Shown piece after piece: positions 1 to 5,010 of a DNA stretch of 5,254 bases (position 1 is its first letter; the number at the start of each line of letters is the position of its first letter). A model generated the notes under the pieces. It searched no databases. It had not been told where the DNA came from and saw only the letters and a program-made list of their open reading frames with translations. Both the position numbers and the translations under genes were made by a program. The DNA comes from Bdellovibrionales bacterium (GTDB taxonomy: Bacteria; Bdellovibrionota; Bdellovibrionia; Bdellovibrionales; JAMPXM01): the NCBI GenBank assembly GCA_005792225.1, contig SXSP01000163.1, positions 1 to 5,254 of the forward strand, given 5' to 3'.

Positions 1-132
1 GATCAAAACTATGTGAAGACTTGGGTGAAAGAACTCGGGACCCGGGCGTACCCGGATCCCATCGTCGAGCACAAGGCCGCGCGAGAGCGGGCCTTGAAGA
101 CGTACAAAGAAGGATTACATCGGAATTCTTAA
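1..132 (+). CDS. Deoxyribodipyrimidine photolyase / cryptochrome-like protein, C-terminal tail (5'-partial)
   Basis: The frame is open from base 1 and ends at TAA 130-132, giving the last 43 residues of a protein that begins outside the window. Class I photolyases are FAD-dependent enzymes that use blue light to split cyclobutane pyrimidine dimers in DNA. The tail shows two hallmarks of their FAD-binding domain: a YVKTWVKEL segment (residues 4-12 of what is visible), matching the YIRQWLPEL helix of E. coli PhrB as I remember it, and YPDPIVEHKAARERAL (17-32), matching YPQPIVEHKEAR. In PhrB some 20 residues, including a conserved HEPW stretch, lie between these two blocks; here only GTRA does. 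The last 18 bp overlap the end of the convergent regulator gene. Family assignment is good. Whether the protein repairs DNA or is a cryptochrome-type sensor cannot be judged from the tail, so no symbol is given. Confidence 0.8.
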   Translation, partial: DQNYVKTWVKELGTRAYPDPIVEHKAARERALKTYKEGLHRNS

Positions 133-711
133 GGCCTCTTTGATCTCCTGGTCGGAGTGGCCATTGGGTTGACTGGATGGATCCAGAGAGTCCGCTCCAT
201 CGAGGTTGAAGACTCTTCCCCATTCGCTGAAGTCGACAGGCTTCAGGGCAATAAAACTGTCGAGCGCGATCGTCGCCTTCTGGATCAAATCACCCAGCTG
301 AGTCAGGTGGGCAGTACTGATCTTCATCTGGCTCTTATCGCCTTCGGAAATACGCAGCATGTTTTGGTGTGCCGCCTCGACCCGCGAGAGCATTCGCTTT
401 TCGCGCTGTCTGAGAACCGCCAGGATCACGGACATAATATCCGGATTGACCTTATAAAGCTGAGTTCCGCGCTCGCTCTTGCCGTTCATCTGGATGACTT
501 CGAACTCGAGGAGCTCGCGAAGCGAGATGCTCACGAGGGCCTTCGAGATCTTCATCTGCTTCACCAGATCCGCGGCATCGAGCGGTTCCTGAGCCAGAAA
601 GAGGTGGGTCCACATCTTCCCGTGGATACGCTTAAAGCCCCAGTAGTAAACAAATTCCCCGATTTGATCAGCTAAGTCTTCCATTTCCGGAGTCGCGATG
701 TAGTTGCTCAT
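115..711 (-). CDS. GbsR/MarR-family winged-helix transcriptional regulator
   Basis: This encodes a 198-residue cytoplasmic DNA-binding protein resembling the GbsR group (COG1510), whose Bacillus member represses choline-to-glycine-betaine genes. An N-terminal helix with a YYWGFKRIHGKMW segment (residues 22-34) matches the family's Y/WG..R..GR pattern. A winged helix follows at about 44-86: LDAADLVKQMKIS as the first HTH helix and turn, KALVSISLRELLEF as recognition helix (57-70), and a wing around NGKSERGTQLYKV. Residues 90-158 are helical and probably form the dimer interface. The last 40 residues are polar and look disordered. The ATG at 711-709 is preceded by AAAGG 7-8 bases upstream. The gene faces away from the SDR-SRPBCC gene, and its promoter overlaps a perfect inverted repeat, so autoregulation plus control of that neighbour is likely. 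Its ligand is unknown. The stop codon lies inside the photolyase reading frame. Confidence 0.85.
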   Translation of the reverse strand: MSNYIATPEMEDLADQIGEFVYYWGFKRIHGKMWTHLFLAQEPLDAADLVKQMKISKALVSISLRELLEFEVIQMNGKSERGTQLYKVNPDIMSVILAVLRQREKRMLSRVEAAHQNMLRISEGDKSQMKISTAHLTQLGDLIQKATIALDSFIALKPVDFSEWGRVFNLDGADSLDPSSQPNGHSDQEIKEALRIPM

Positions 712-728
712 AAAGCCGCCTTTCTCGT
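704..728 (-). promoter_or_regulatory. Start region and ribosome binding site of the GbsR-like gene
   Basis: On the minus strand GAGAAAGGCGGCTTT runs directly into the ATG at 711-709. The AAAGG core is 7-8 bases from the start, and the encoded protein begins exactly where the family's N-terminal helix is expected, which supports this start codon. Confidence 0.55.
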
Positions 729-810
729 ACCGAATTCTTCCTCTGTGAATCCACTTTTTAACTGGTAATGAACCTTTGAACTCGGCAAATTGCTAAATAA
801 CTACGGAGGG

Positions 811-839
811 ATAATAGACCCGATTTCAACAATGTTCAA
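811..839 (-). promoter_or_regulatory. Sigma70-type promoter of the GbsR-like gene
   Basis: Read on the minus strand there is TTGAAC (839-834) as a -35 box, a 17-base spacer, then TATTAT (816-811) as a -10 box. Each differs from consensus at one position and the spacing is ideal. The predicted transcript start is near 804, leaving a 5' leader of about 90 bases before the ATG at 711. The -35 box lies wholly within the left arm of the inverted repeat at 832-853, so a protein bound there would block this promoter. The match is seen in the sequence; its use is inferred. Confidence 0.6.
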
Positions 840-853
840 GGGGTCTTGAACAT
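832..853. promoter_or_regulatory. Perfect 9-4-9 inverted repeat, probable operator of the GbsR-like regulator
   Basis: ATGTTCAAG (832-840) is followed by GGGT and then by its exact reverse complement CTTGAACAT (845-853). The two-fold symmetry and about 22-bp length suit a dimeric MarR/GbsR-type winged-helix protein. It lies in the divergent region between the regulator and the SDR-SRPBCC gene and covers the -35 box of the regulator's promoter. A near-copy of the left arm, ATGTTTAAG, lies at 862-870. It is unlikely to be a terminator: it has a GC-poor stem, no following T tract, and sits upstream of both genes. Binding by this particular regulator is inference. Confidence 0.6.
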
Positions 854-927
854 GATAATGTATGTTTAAGGATTGGGTGGCGTAAGCGCGGGAAATGGTT
901 CAGGATATCCGCAGCCCGTGAACTCTT

Positions 928-941
928 CAGGAGGGTTTATG
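928..941 (+). promoter_or_regulatory. Strong ribosome binding site fixing the start of the SDR-SRPBCC gene
   Basis: CAGGAGGG at 928-935 is an almost perfect Shine-Dalgarno sequence ending 3 bases before ATG 939-941, with the GGAGG core 4 bases away. The protein starting here, MHVLMTGATGLIG, begins directly with the first Rossmann strand. The in-frame TTG at 873 would add 22 Gly/Ser/Pro-rich residues of no family similarity. I see no confident sigma70 promoter for this gene within 854-930. Confidence 0.7.
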
Positions 942-2318
942 CACGTGTTAATGACAGGGGCCACCGGCCTCATCGGTAAGGAAGTCGGTAAGCTTTTGGT
1001 TGAAAAAGGTCATCGAGTCACGGTGCTCAGCCGGAGTCCGAAGCGGGCTAAAATGGAGCTTCCGTTTCCGGCGCAGGTTCTGGAGTGGCAAGGAGAAAGC
1101 GACGCCGTACCGGAGAAAGCACTGGAGAATCTCGACGCCGTCATTCACCTAGCAGGAGAGCCCGTTGCCGAAGGCCGGTGGACCGATGAAAAGAAAAATC
1201 GGATCCGCGAATCGCGGGTTTTAGGCACAAAGAAAATGATCGACGCCATCAAGGCGCATGATCAGGCTTCTCGCTCGGTGAAGGCATTCATCGGCGGATC
1301 CGCGATCGGTTTTTATGGCGACAGAGCTGACGAGGTTCTCACCGAAACATCAGAGCGCGGAAGCGACTTTCTTTCGTACGTCGTTTCCGATTGGGAGAAA
1401 GAGATGGATCAGTTTCCGGGTCGCACGGTGAAAGTGCGAACGGGAATCGTCCTCTCAAGACACGGCGGAGCGATGTCGAAGCTCCTCCCGATTTTCCAAA
1501 GGGGACTCGGTGGGCGTCTCTCCAATGGGCAACAGTGGATGAGCTGGATTCATCTTGAAGACATCGCGCGCCTCTTCGTCTTCGCGCTCGAAAATGAAAA
1601 GGTGGAAGGCGTTCTCAACGGCACCGCTCCGGAACCCGCGCGCAACGAGCGCTTTACGGTGGCGCTCGCTCGTGCTCTCGGTCGGCCGGTTTTTCTTCCG
1701 GTACCTGGCACGGCACTCAAGATTGCATTCGGTGAAATGTCGACGGCTCTCCTCGGCAGCCAGCGAGTTCAGCCCCAGCGGCCGCTTGATCTTGGCTTTG
1801 AATTCAAACATCCGGAACTCGTCAAGGCTCTCGAGATTCTTTGCGAGCCTTTGCGCGACGGCCAACACGAAATCTTCGCCGAGCAGTGGGTCAACAAGAA
1901 GCCGGAAGAGATCTTTCCTTACTTCTGTGCCGAGACCAATCTCGAAGAACTCACGCCGAAGTTTTTGAACTTCAAAGTCATCGGGAAATCGACGGATGAA
2001 ATCAAGGAAGGAACTCTCATCGATTATCGCTTGAGCCTTCACGGCGTCCCGATGAAATGGAGAACGAGAATCGAGGAGTGGAAACCGGGTCAAGCGTTCG
2101 TGGACGTTCAGCTGAGCGGTCCGTACCGCAAGTGGCACCATACGCACGAGTTCATCCCCTCGGCGGGTGGAACTCTCATGCGAGACCGCGTTCTCTACAA
2201 ACTGCCACTCGGCTGGTTCGGTGATGCGGCCGCAGGTTGGAAGGTTGAAAACGACGTCGGCGAAATCTTCGCTTTCAGAAGAAAGAAAATCGCCGAGCTC
2301 TTCGGAGAACAACAATGA
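939..2318 (+). CDS. TIGR01777-family NAD(P)-binding oxidoreductase fused to a C-terminal SRPBCC domain
   Basis: This is a 459-residue two-domain protein. Residues 1 to about 302 form an atypical short-chain dehydrogenase of the TIGR01777/YfcH type (human relative SDR39U1). They contain the dinucleotide-binding glycine motif TGATGLIG (6-13), VIHLAGEPVAEGRW (68-81), the SAIGFYGD signature (121-128), MSWIHLEDIA (201-210), and the DUF1731 tail around 235-300 ending DLGFEFKHPELVKAL. This family lacks a standard YxxxK catalytic pair and has no established substrate. Residues 311-457 form an SRPBCC/START-like ligand-binding fold of the COG4276 kind: EQWVNKKPEEIFPYF, GTLIDYRLSLHGVPMKWRTRIEEW (in two parts, 358-381), GPYRKWHHTHEF (394-405), GGTLMRDRVLYKLPLG (410-425). 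Many bacteria encode the first domain alone at about 300 residues. No signal peptide is present, so it should be cytoplasmic. Its last four bases overlap the CinA-like start. A small-molecule redox role is plausible; the 'cell division inhibitor' label sometimes attached to the family is not supported here. Confidence 0.88.
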   Translation: MHVLMTGATGLIGKEVGKLLVEKGHRVTVLSRSPKRAKMELPFPAQVLEWQGESDAVPEKALENLDAVIHLAGEPVAEGRWTDEKKNRIRESRVLGTKKMIDAIKAHDQASRSVKAFIGGSAIGFYGDRADEVLTETSERGSDFLSYVVSDWEKEMDQFPGRTVKVRTGIVLSRHGGAMSKLLPIFQRGLGGRLSNGQQWMSWIHLEDIARLFVFALENEKVEGVLNGTAPEPARNERFTVALARALGRPVFLPVPGTALKIAFGEMSTALLGSQRVQPQRPLDLGFEFKHPELVKALEILCEPLRDGQHEIFAEQWVNKKPEEIFPYFCAETNLEELTPKFLNFKVIGKSTDEIKEGTLIDYRLSLHGVPMKWRTRIEEWKPGQAFVDVQLSGPYRKWHHTHEFIPSAGGTLMRDRVLYKLPLGWFGDAAAGWKVENDVGEIFAFRRKKIAELFGEQQ

Positions 2319-3460
2319 CCATTCAGGCGGCCACTCTCGCAGTCGGAACCGAAGTCACCGACGGACAAATCATCGATCGCAACTCGGCGTGGATCTCGGC
2401 CAAGCTCGTGCGCGCCGGTGTTCAAGTCGTTGAGCATCGCGCCGTTGCCGATGACCGCGAAGATATTCGGCGTGCGCTCCGAGAGCTTTCCGCGCGCGTG
2501 GATCACCTCTTCGTCACGGGCGGATTGGGCCCGACGAGCGATGACTTCACCCGTGATCTTCTCTCGGAAGTTTACGGTCGCCCGCTCGAATTTGATCCCG
2601 CAAGTTGGAAGCATATTGAAGATCGTCTTCGAGAGCGCGGCATTCAGGCGAAAGAGATTCAGAAGCAGCAGTGCTACTTTCCCCGTGGTGCCCGGATTCT
2701 GCTGAATACCGCGGGTACTGCGAACGCCTTTAGCTTCGACGGTGAAGTGGTGGGAGCGGGAGACAAGGTAAAAGTCTACGCTCTTCCGGGACCGCCCGCG
2801 GAGATCGCGGCCGTCTGGGAAAAGAATCTCGCATCAGAGATCGAGGCGCTCACGCCCGAGAACGAGCGGGAGGAACTCATGATCTTTCGCTGTCTCGGTC
2901 GGGGAGAGAGCGATATTGCCGAACTCACCGAAGAAGCCATTCGCGGCAGCGGCCTTCGAGTCGGGTACCGAGCCCATCTCCCATACGTTGAAGTAAAACT
3001 TTGGGTTCGTGATCGCGCGCGGGCGAAGTCCACCCTCGATCGAGTGCAGACGGCTCTCTCGACTTGGATCGTGAATCGCGACGAGCAAGACGCAACCGAT
3101 GCCCTCATCGAGAAATTGCGAGCAGGAAGCCCGGTCTTGATCCAAGATTCTGCGACCGGCGGGGTTCTTCAGGAGCGGATTCTCTTGAGGTTGCGGGAGA
3201 AAAAACTCGCCGAGGGGCAGATTCCGCTCACGATTCAAACGTCATGGTCGAAGCCTCCGTCCACTGAGGCTCTCGACAGCGTGGATTTTCTTCAAATCAA
3301 AACCGATGAGGCGCAAGCCAAGTGGCTCGTATCCTGGCGCAACTCGCAAAACTCCGGAACACTTGAAGTCTCGCCGACATTTAACTACAAGTTGGCCACC
3401 GAGAGAGCCAGACGTTACATCACGGAGAAAGCACTTCTGCTCTTTGGTTCTCAATCTTAG
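2315..3460 (+). CDS. CinA-like protein: MoaB/MogA-type (COG1058) domain with eroded C-terminal deamidase domain
   Basis: This is a 381-residue cytoplasmic protein. The N-terminal MoCF_biosynth/COG1058 domain (residues 5-172) is well kept: VGTEVTDGQIIDRNSAWIS (10-28), VTGGLGPTSDDFTRD (67-81) and LPGPPAEIAAVWE (157-169) match the CinA blocks. In characterised CinA proteins this domain hydrolyses ADP-ribose or related pyrophosphates. Residues 185-255 fit the KH-like middle domain. The C-terminal part (about 262-381) stands where CinA/PncC proteins carry the NMN deamidase. It keeps only SPVLIQDSATGG (272-283) in place of the ESCTGG motif, and lacks the later Lys-bearing and TGIAGP-type blocks. 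It is also about 120 rather than about 160 residues long. NMN deamidation is therefore doubtful. ATG at 2315 overlaps the previous stop as ATGA and has GGAG 7 bases upstream inside the preceding gene, which implies translational coupling. No frameshift explains the loss: no other frame restores the motifs. Confidence 0.85.
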   Translation: MTIQAATLAVGTEVTDGQIIDRNSAWISAKLVRAGVQVVEHRAVADDREDIRRALRELSARVDHLFVTGGLGPTSDDFTRDLLSEVYGRPLEFDPASWKHIEDRLRERGIQAKEIQKQQCYFPRGARILLNTAGTANAFSFDGEVVGAGDKVKVYALPGPPAEIAAVWEKNLASEIEALTPENEREELMIFRCLGRGESDIAELTEEAIRGSGLRVGYRAHLPYVEVKLWVRDRARAKSTLDRVQTALSTWIVNRDEQDATDALIEKLRAGSPVLIQDSATGGVLQERILLRLREKKLAEGQIPLTIQTSWSKPPSTEALDSVDFLQIKTDEAQAKWLVSWRNSQNSGTLEVSPTFNYKLATERARRYITEKALLLFGSQS

Positions 3461-3483
3461 TGCAATTTTGGCAGAATCCCGTT

Positions 3484-3499
3484 AGGAGCAGCGATCGTG
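3484..3499 (+). promoter_or_regulatory. Ribosome binding site and GTG start of trmH
   Basis: AGGAG at 3484-3488 lies 8 bases before GTG 3497-3499. No in-frame ATG offers a better start near here. The 36-bp gap after the CinA-like stop has no hairpin and no good promoter, so trmH is probably read from the upstream transcript. Confidence 0.6.
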
Positions 3500-4204
3500 T
3501 CCAATCCGCGTTTTCCGCACTCGGGCCGCTACGAATTCGGCGGCCGCGTTCTTTCTGCCGCGCAGATCTTAGATCTCGTGGCGCCGTACCTGACGCCTGA
3601 ACGACAAGAGCGCATTCGCGCGGCGACTGAGAAGCGCACCTGTAACGTCGTACCGGTTCTCGAGAACATCTACGATCGCGGAAACATCAGCGCCGTTCTA
3701 CGAAGCGCGGAAGCCATGGGCTTTCAGTGCGCGCACGTCATCGAGATCAGCGAGAAATTTAAGAGTGCGAATCGGGTCACGCAGGGTGCGGATAAGTGGC
3801 TGGACGTCGAGCGCTGGAAATCCACGCGTGAATGCACGCGAGAACTCAAGCGTCGCGGTTACCAAATTCTCGCGACCCACTTAGATGCCAACGCGCGGCC
3901 CATCGGCGAGATGGATTTCTCTAAACCCACGGCCATCGTTTTCGGAAACGAGAAAGATGGAATCTCGCCCGAGATGATCGAGGAAGCCGATCAGACGATC
4001 ATCATCCCGATGCACGGCTTTGTTCAGAGCTTCAACATCTCCGTTGCGGCCGCGATCTCTCTCTACCACGCCTACAGTGCAAGACCCGCACATGGTGATT
4101 TGACCGACGAAGAGAAGATTATCTTGCGAGCGGAATTCTCGCTCCGCTCTTCGAAAAACCCTGAGCGTTTGATCGAAGAGATTGTTCAGCGAGCGGAGGC
4201 TTAG
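3497..4204 (+). CDS. trmH: tRNA (guanosine-2'-O)-methyltransferase, TrmH/SpoU family
   Basis: This is a 235-residue SPOUT-superfamily enzyme, cytoplasmic and SAM-dependent. TrmH makes 2'-O-methylguanosine at position 18 in the D-loop of tRNAs. All three SpoU motifs are present. Motif 1 is NIYDRGNISAVLRSAEAMGF (57-76), with Asn63 and Arg69, the latter equivalent to the catalytic arginine of Thermus TrmH. Motif 2 is AIVFGNEKDGISPEMIEEAD (146-165). Motif 3 is IIIPMHGFVQSFNISVAAA (168-186), forming part of the trefoil-knot SAM site. The pairs QILATHLDANA and IIIPMxGxVQSxN closely follow E. coli TrmH rather than the longer RlmB type, and there is no L30e-like substrate-binding domain at the N-terminus. 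About 30 extra N-terminal residues precede the E. coli start. The protein is otherwise full length. Its stop codon overlaps the stop of the convergent lipoprotein gene by 4 bp. Another tRNA or rRNA site cannot be excluded. Confidence 0.9.
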   Translation: MSNPRFPHSGRYEFGGRVLSAAQILDLVAPYLTPERQERIRAATEKRTCNVVPVLENIYDRGNISAVLRSAEAMGFQCAHVIEISEKFKSANRVTQGADKWLDVERWKSTRECTRELKRRGYQILATHLDANARPIGEMDFSKPTAIVFGNEKDGISPEMIEEADQTIIIPMHGFVQSFNISVAAAISLYHAYSARPAHGDLTDEEKIILRAEFSLRSSKNPERLIEEIVQRAEA

Positions 4205-4233
4205 AGATCCGCCGTCGAGGCTTGGTTCTCTAA
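4201..4233. repeat. Inverted repeat over the shared stop codons of trmH and the lipoprotein gene
   Basis: TTAGAGA (4201-4207) and its exact complement TCTCTAA (4227-4233) enclose a 19-base loop containing a short GCC/GGC stem. Because it covers the stop codons of both convergent genes it could act as a weak bidirectional transcription end. The stem is AT-rich and no clean T tract follows on either strand, so a terminator is not claimed. Confidence 0.3.
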
Positions 4234-4764
4234 TGAATCGATTTCGGTTTCGTTTTGAACGCGACGGGCGCGGAGTTGGTCGATCTGCGCGCGAACGGAG
4301 CTTCCCGGCTGATTCGGAGCTAGCAGGCGCACGAGATCATCGATGCGAGATTGAAGATCGGAGTTCTCACTCTCCAATTGGCGAACGCGTTGGCCGACTT
4401 CGTAATTCTCGAGGAAAGCTCGTTCGAGATGATCTGGGCACACACCTTCGTAAGTTGAACCGTTTCTTCCGCTCTCGAAGCCGATCGTGGCTGTGCAGTA
4501 CTCGACGAGGCCCGCGTTTCTTCCGTTCGCATAGAGTTCGCCGTCAAATGGCGAGGGGCTGAGCTGACAACGATCGCTGTATTCGCGGGACTTCGCGAGC
4601 TTCGCGCCCACGGAGCCGTCAGTGCGACCAACCTCAAACCAGTCGATGTTCTTACAGGTGGGTGCTTCCGCCTCCTGCGAGGGAAGGCGAACGGGAAGGC
4701 TTGTGCAACCCGAAGCGAGCAGCATGGCGCAAGCAATGAGAATGAGGTTAACGATCTGCCACAT
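4201..4764 (-). CDS. DUF2799-domain lipoprotein with C-terminal coiled coil
   Basis: This encodes a 187-residue secreted lipoprotein of unknown function. From the ATG at 4764 the N-terminus MWQIVNLILIACAMLLASGC gives a hydrophobic signal with lipobox LASGC and lipidated Cys20. It is odd in having no Lys or Arg before the hydrophobic stretch. DUF2799 occupies about residues 37-125: WFEVGRTDGSVG, DGELYANGRNAGLVEYCT, GFESGRNGSTYEGVCP, NYEVGQ. Four further cysteines (37, 66, 90, 109) could form two disulfides, fitting a periplasmic or outer-membrane-anchored protein. Residues 124-183 are charged and heptad-like (VRQLESENSDLQSRIDDLVRL, then AQIDQLRARRVQNETEIDSL), probably a coiled coil. An alternative ATG at 4785 would add MTGDTEA, but it has no Shine-Dalgarno and lies only about 9 bases from the predicted transcript start. 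The ATG at 4764 has GGGGA 10 bases upstream. The gene converges on trmH and stands alone. Confidence 0.8.
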   Translation of the reverse strand: MWQIVNLILIACAMLLASGCTSLPVRLPSQEAEAPTCKNIDWFEVGRTDGSVGAKLAKSREYSDRCQLSPSPFDGELYANGRNAGLVEYCTATIGFESGRNGSTYEGVCPDHLERAFLENYEVGQRVRQLESENSDLQSRIDDLVRLLAPNQPGSSVRAQIDQLRARRVQNETEIDSLENQASTADL

Positions 4765-4800
4765 GGCTTCGGTGTCCCCGGTCATTAAGTCAGTTGAATG

Positions 4801-4829
4801 TAGATATTCAAAACTAAGGGAGTCCTCAA
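4801..4829 (-). promoter_or_regulatory. Possible promoter of the DUF2799 lipoprotein gene
   Basis: On the minus strand TTGAGG (4829-4824), a 17-base spacer and TATCTA (4806-4801) make a moderate sigma70-like pair. Transcription would start near 4794, 30 bases before the preferred ATG at 4764. The -10 box overlaps an inverted repeat, TTGAAT / ATTCAA, at 4794-4811. The -10 match is weak, so this is a suggestion only. Confidence 0.33.
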
Positions 4830-4991
4830 CCTGTTCTCAAGCTCCGGGCGAATTTTCATGAAGTTTCAGGACCTTCGACCGACTCGCCGTGAAAGAAGCA
4901 CTGCGTAGGTAGGACCCTTTCGAGCCGAGCGATGAATTGCCTAAACTCTCGATTTCGGGCAGGTTATCAGCTTCTTTGAGATCCAATTTTT

Positions 4992-5010
4992 GAGGAGTTT
5001 GGGAAACGTG
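4992..5010 (+). promoter_or_regulatory. Ribosome binding site and GTG start of the glycosyltransferase
   Basis: GAGGAG (4992-4997) lies 10 bases before GTG 5008-5010. The following residues, VKIALMHDS, are the first beta strand of a GT-B Rossmann fold, so the start is well placed. The in-frame TTG at 4999 is too close to the GAGGAG to be used. The region 4812-4991 holds no recognisable gene or terminator, and I see no clear promoter for this gene. Confidence 0.5.

Noticed and set aside
157..675. Plus-strand open frame of 172 codons across the regulator gene
   Set aside because: It is antisense to a recognisable GbsR-like protein, has no family motifs and no convincing ribosome binding site.
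862..885. Short reading frame MFKDWVA that could be a leader peptide
   Set aside because: No ribosome binding site precedes it, it overlaps the half-site at 862-870, and no attenuator-like hairpins follow.
873..938. Upstream TTG start adding 22 residues to the SDR-SRPBCC protein
   Set aside because: The added stretch is Gly/Ser-rich without family similarity and has no Shine-Dalgarno, while ATG 939 has a strong one and starts directly at the Rossmann fold.
1455..2315. Long minus-strand open frame (286 codons) opposite the fusion gene
   Set aside because: Its translation resembles no protein family, and it lies wholly antisense to a gene with clear motifs; it is a codon-bias shadow.
3461..3496. 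Possible terminator or promoter between the CinA-like gene and trmH
   Set aside because: There is no inverted repeat; the TTGGCA at 3468-3473 has no -10 box at suitable spacing.
4858..4908. Small plus-strand frame MKFQDLRPTRRERSTA in the gap before the glycosyltransferase
   Set aside because: It has only 16 residues, no Shine-Dalgarno and nothing to support translation.
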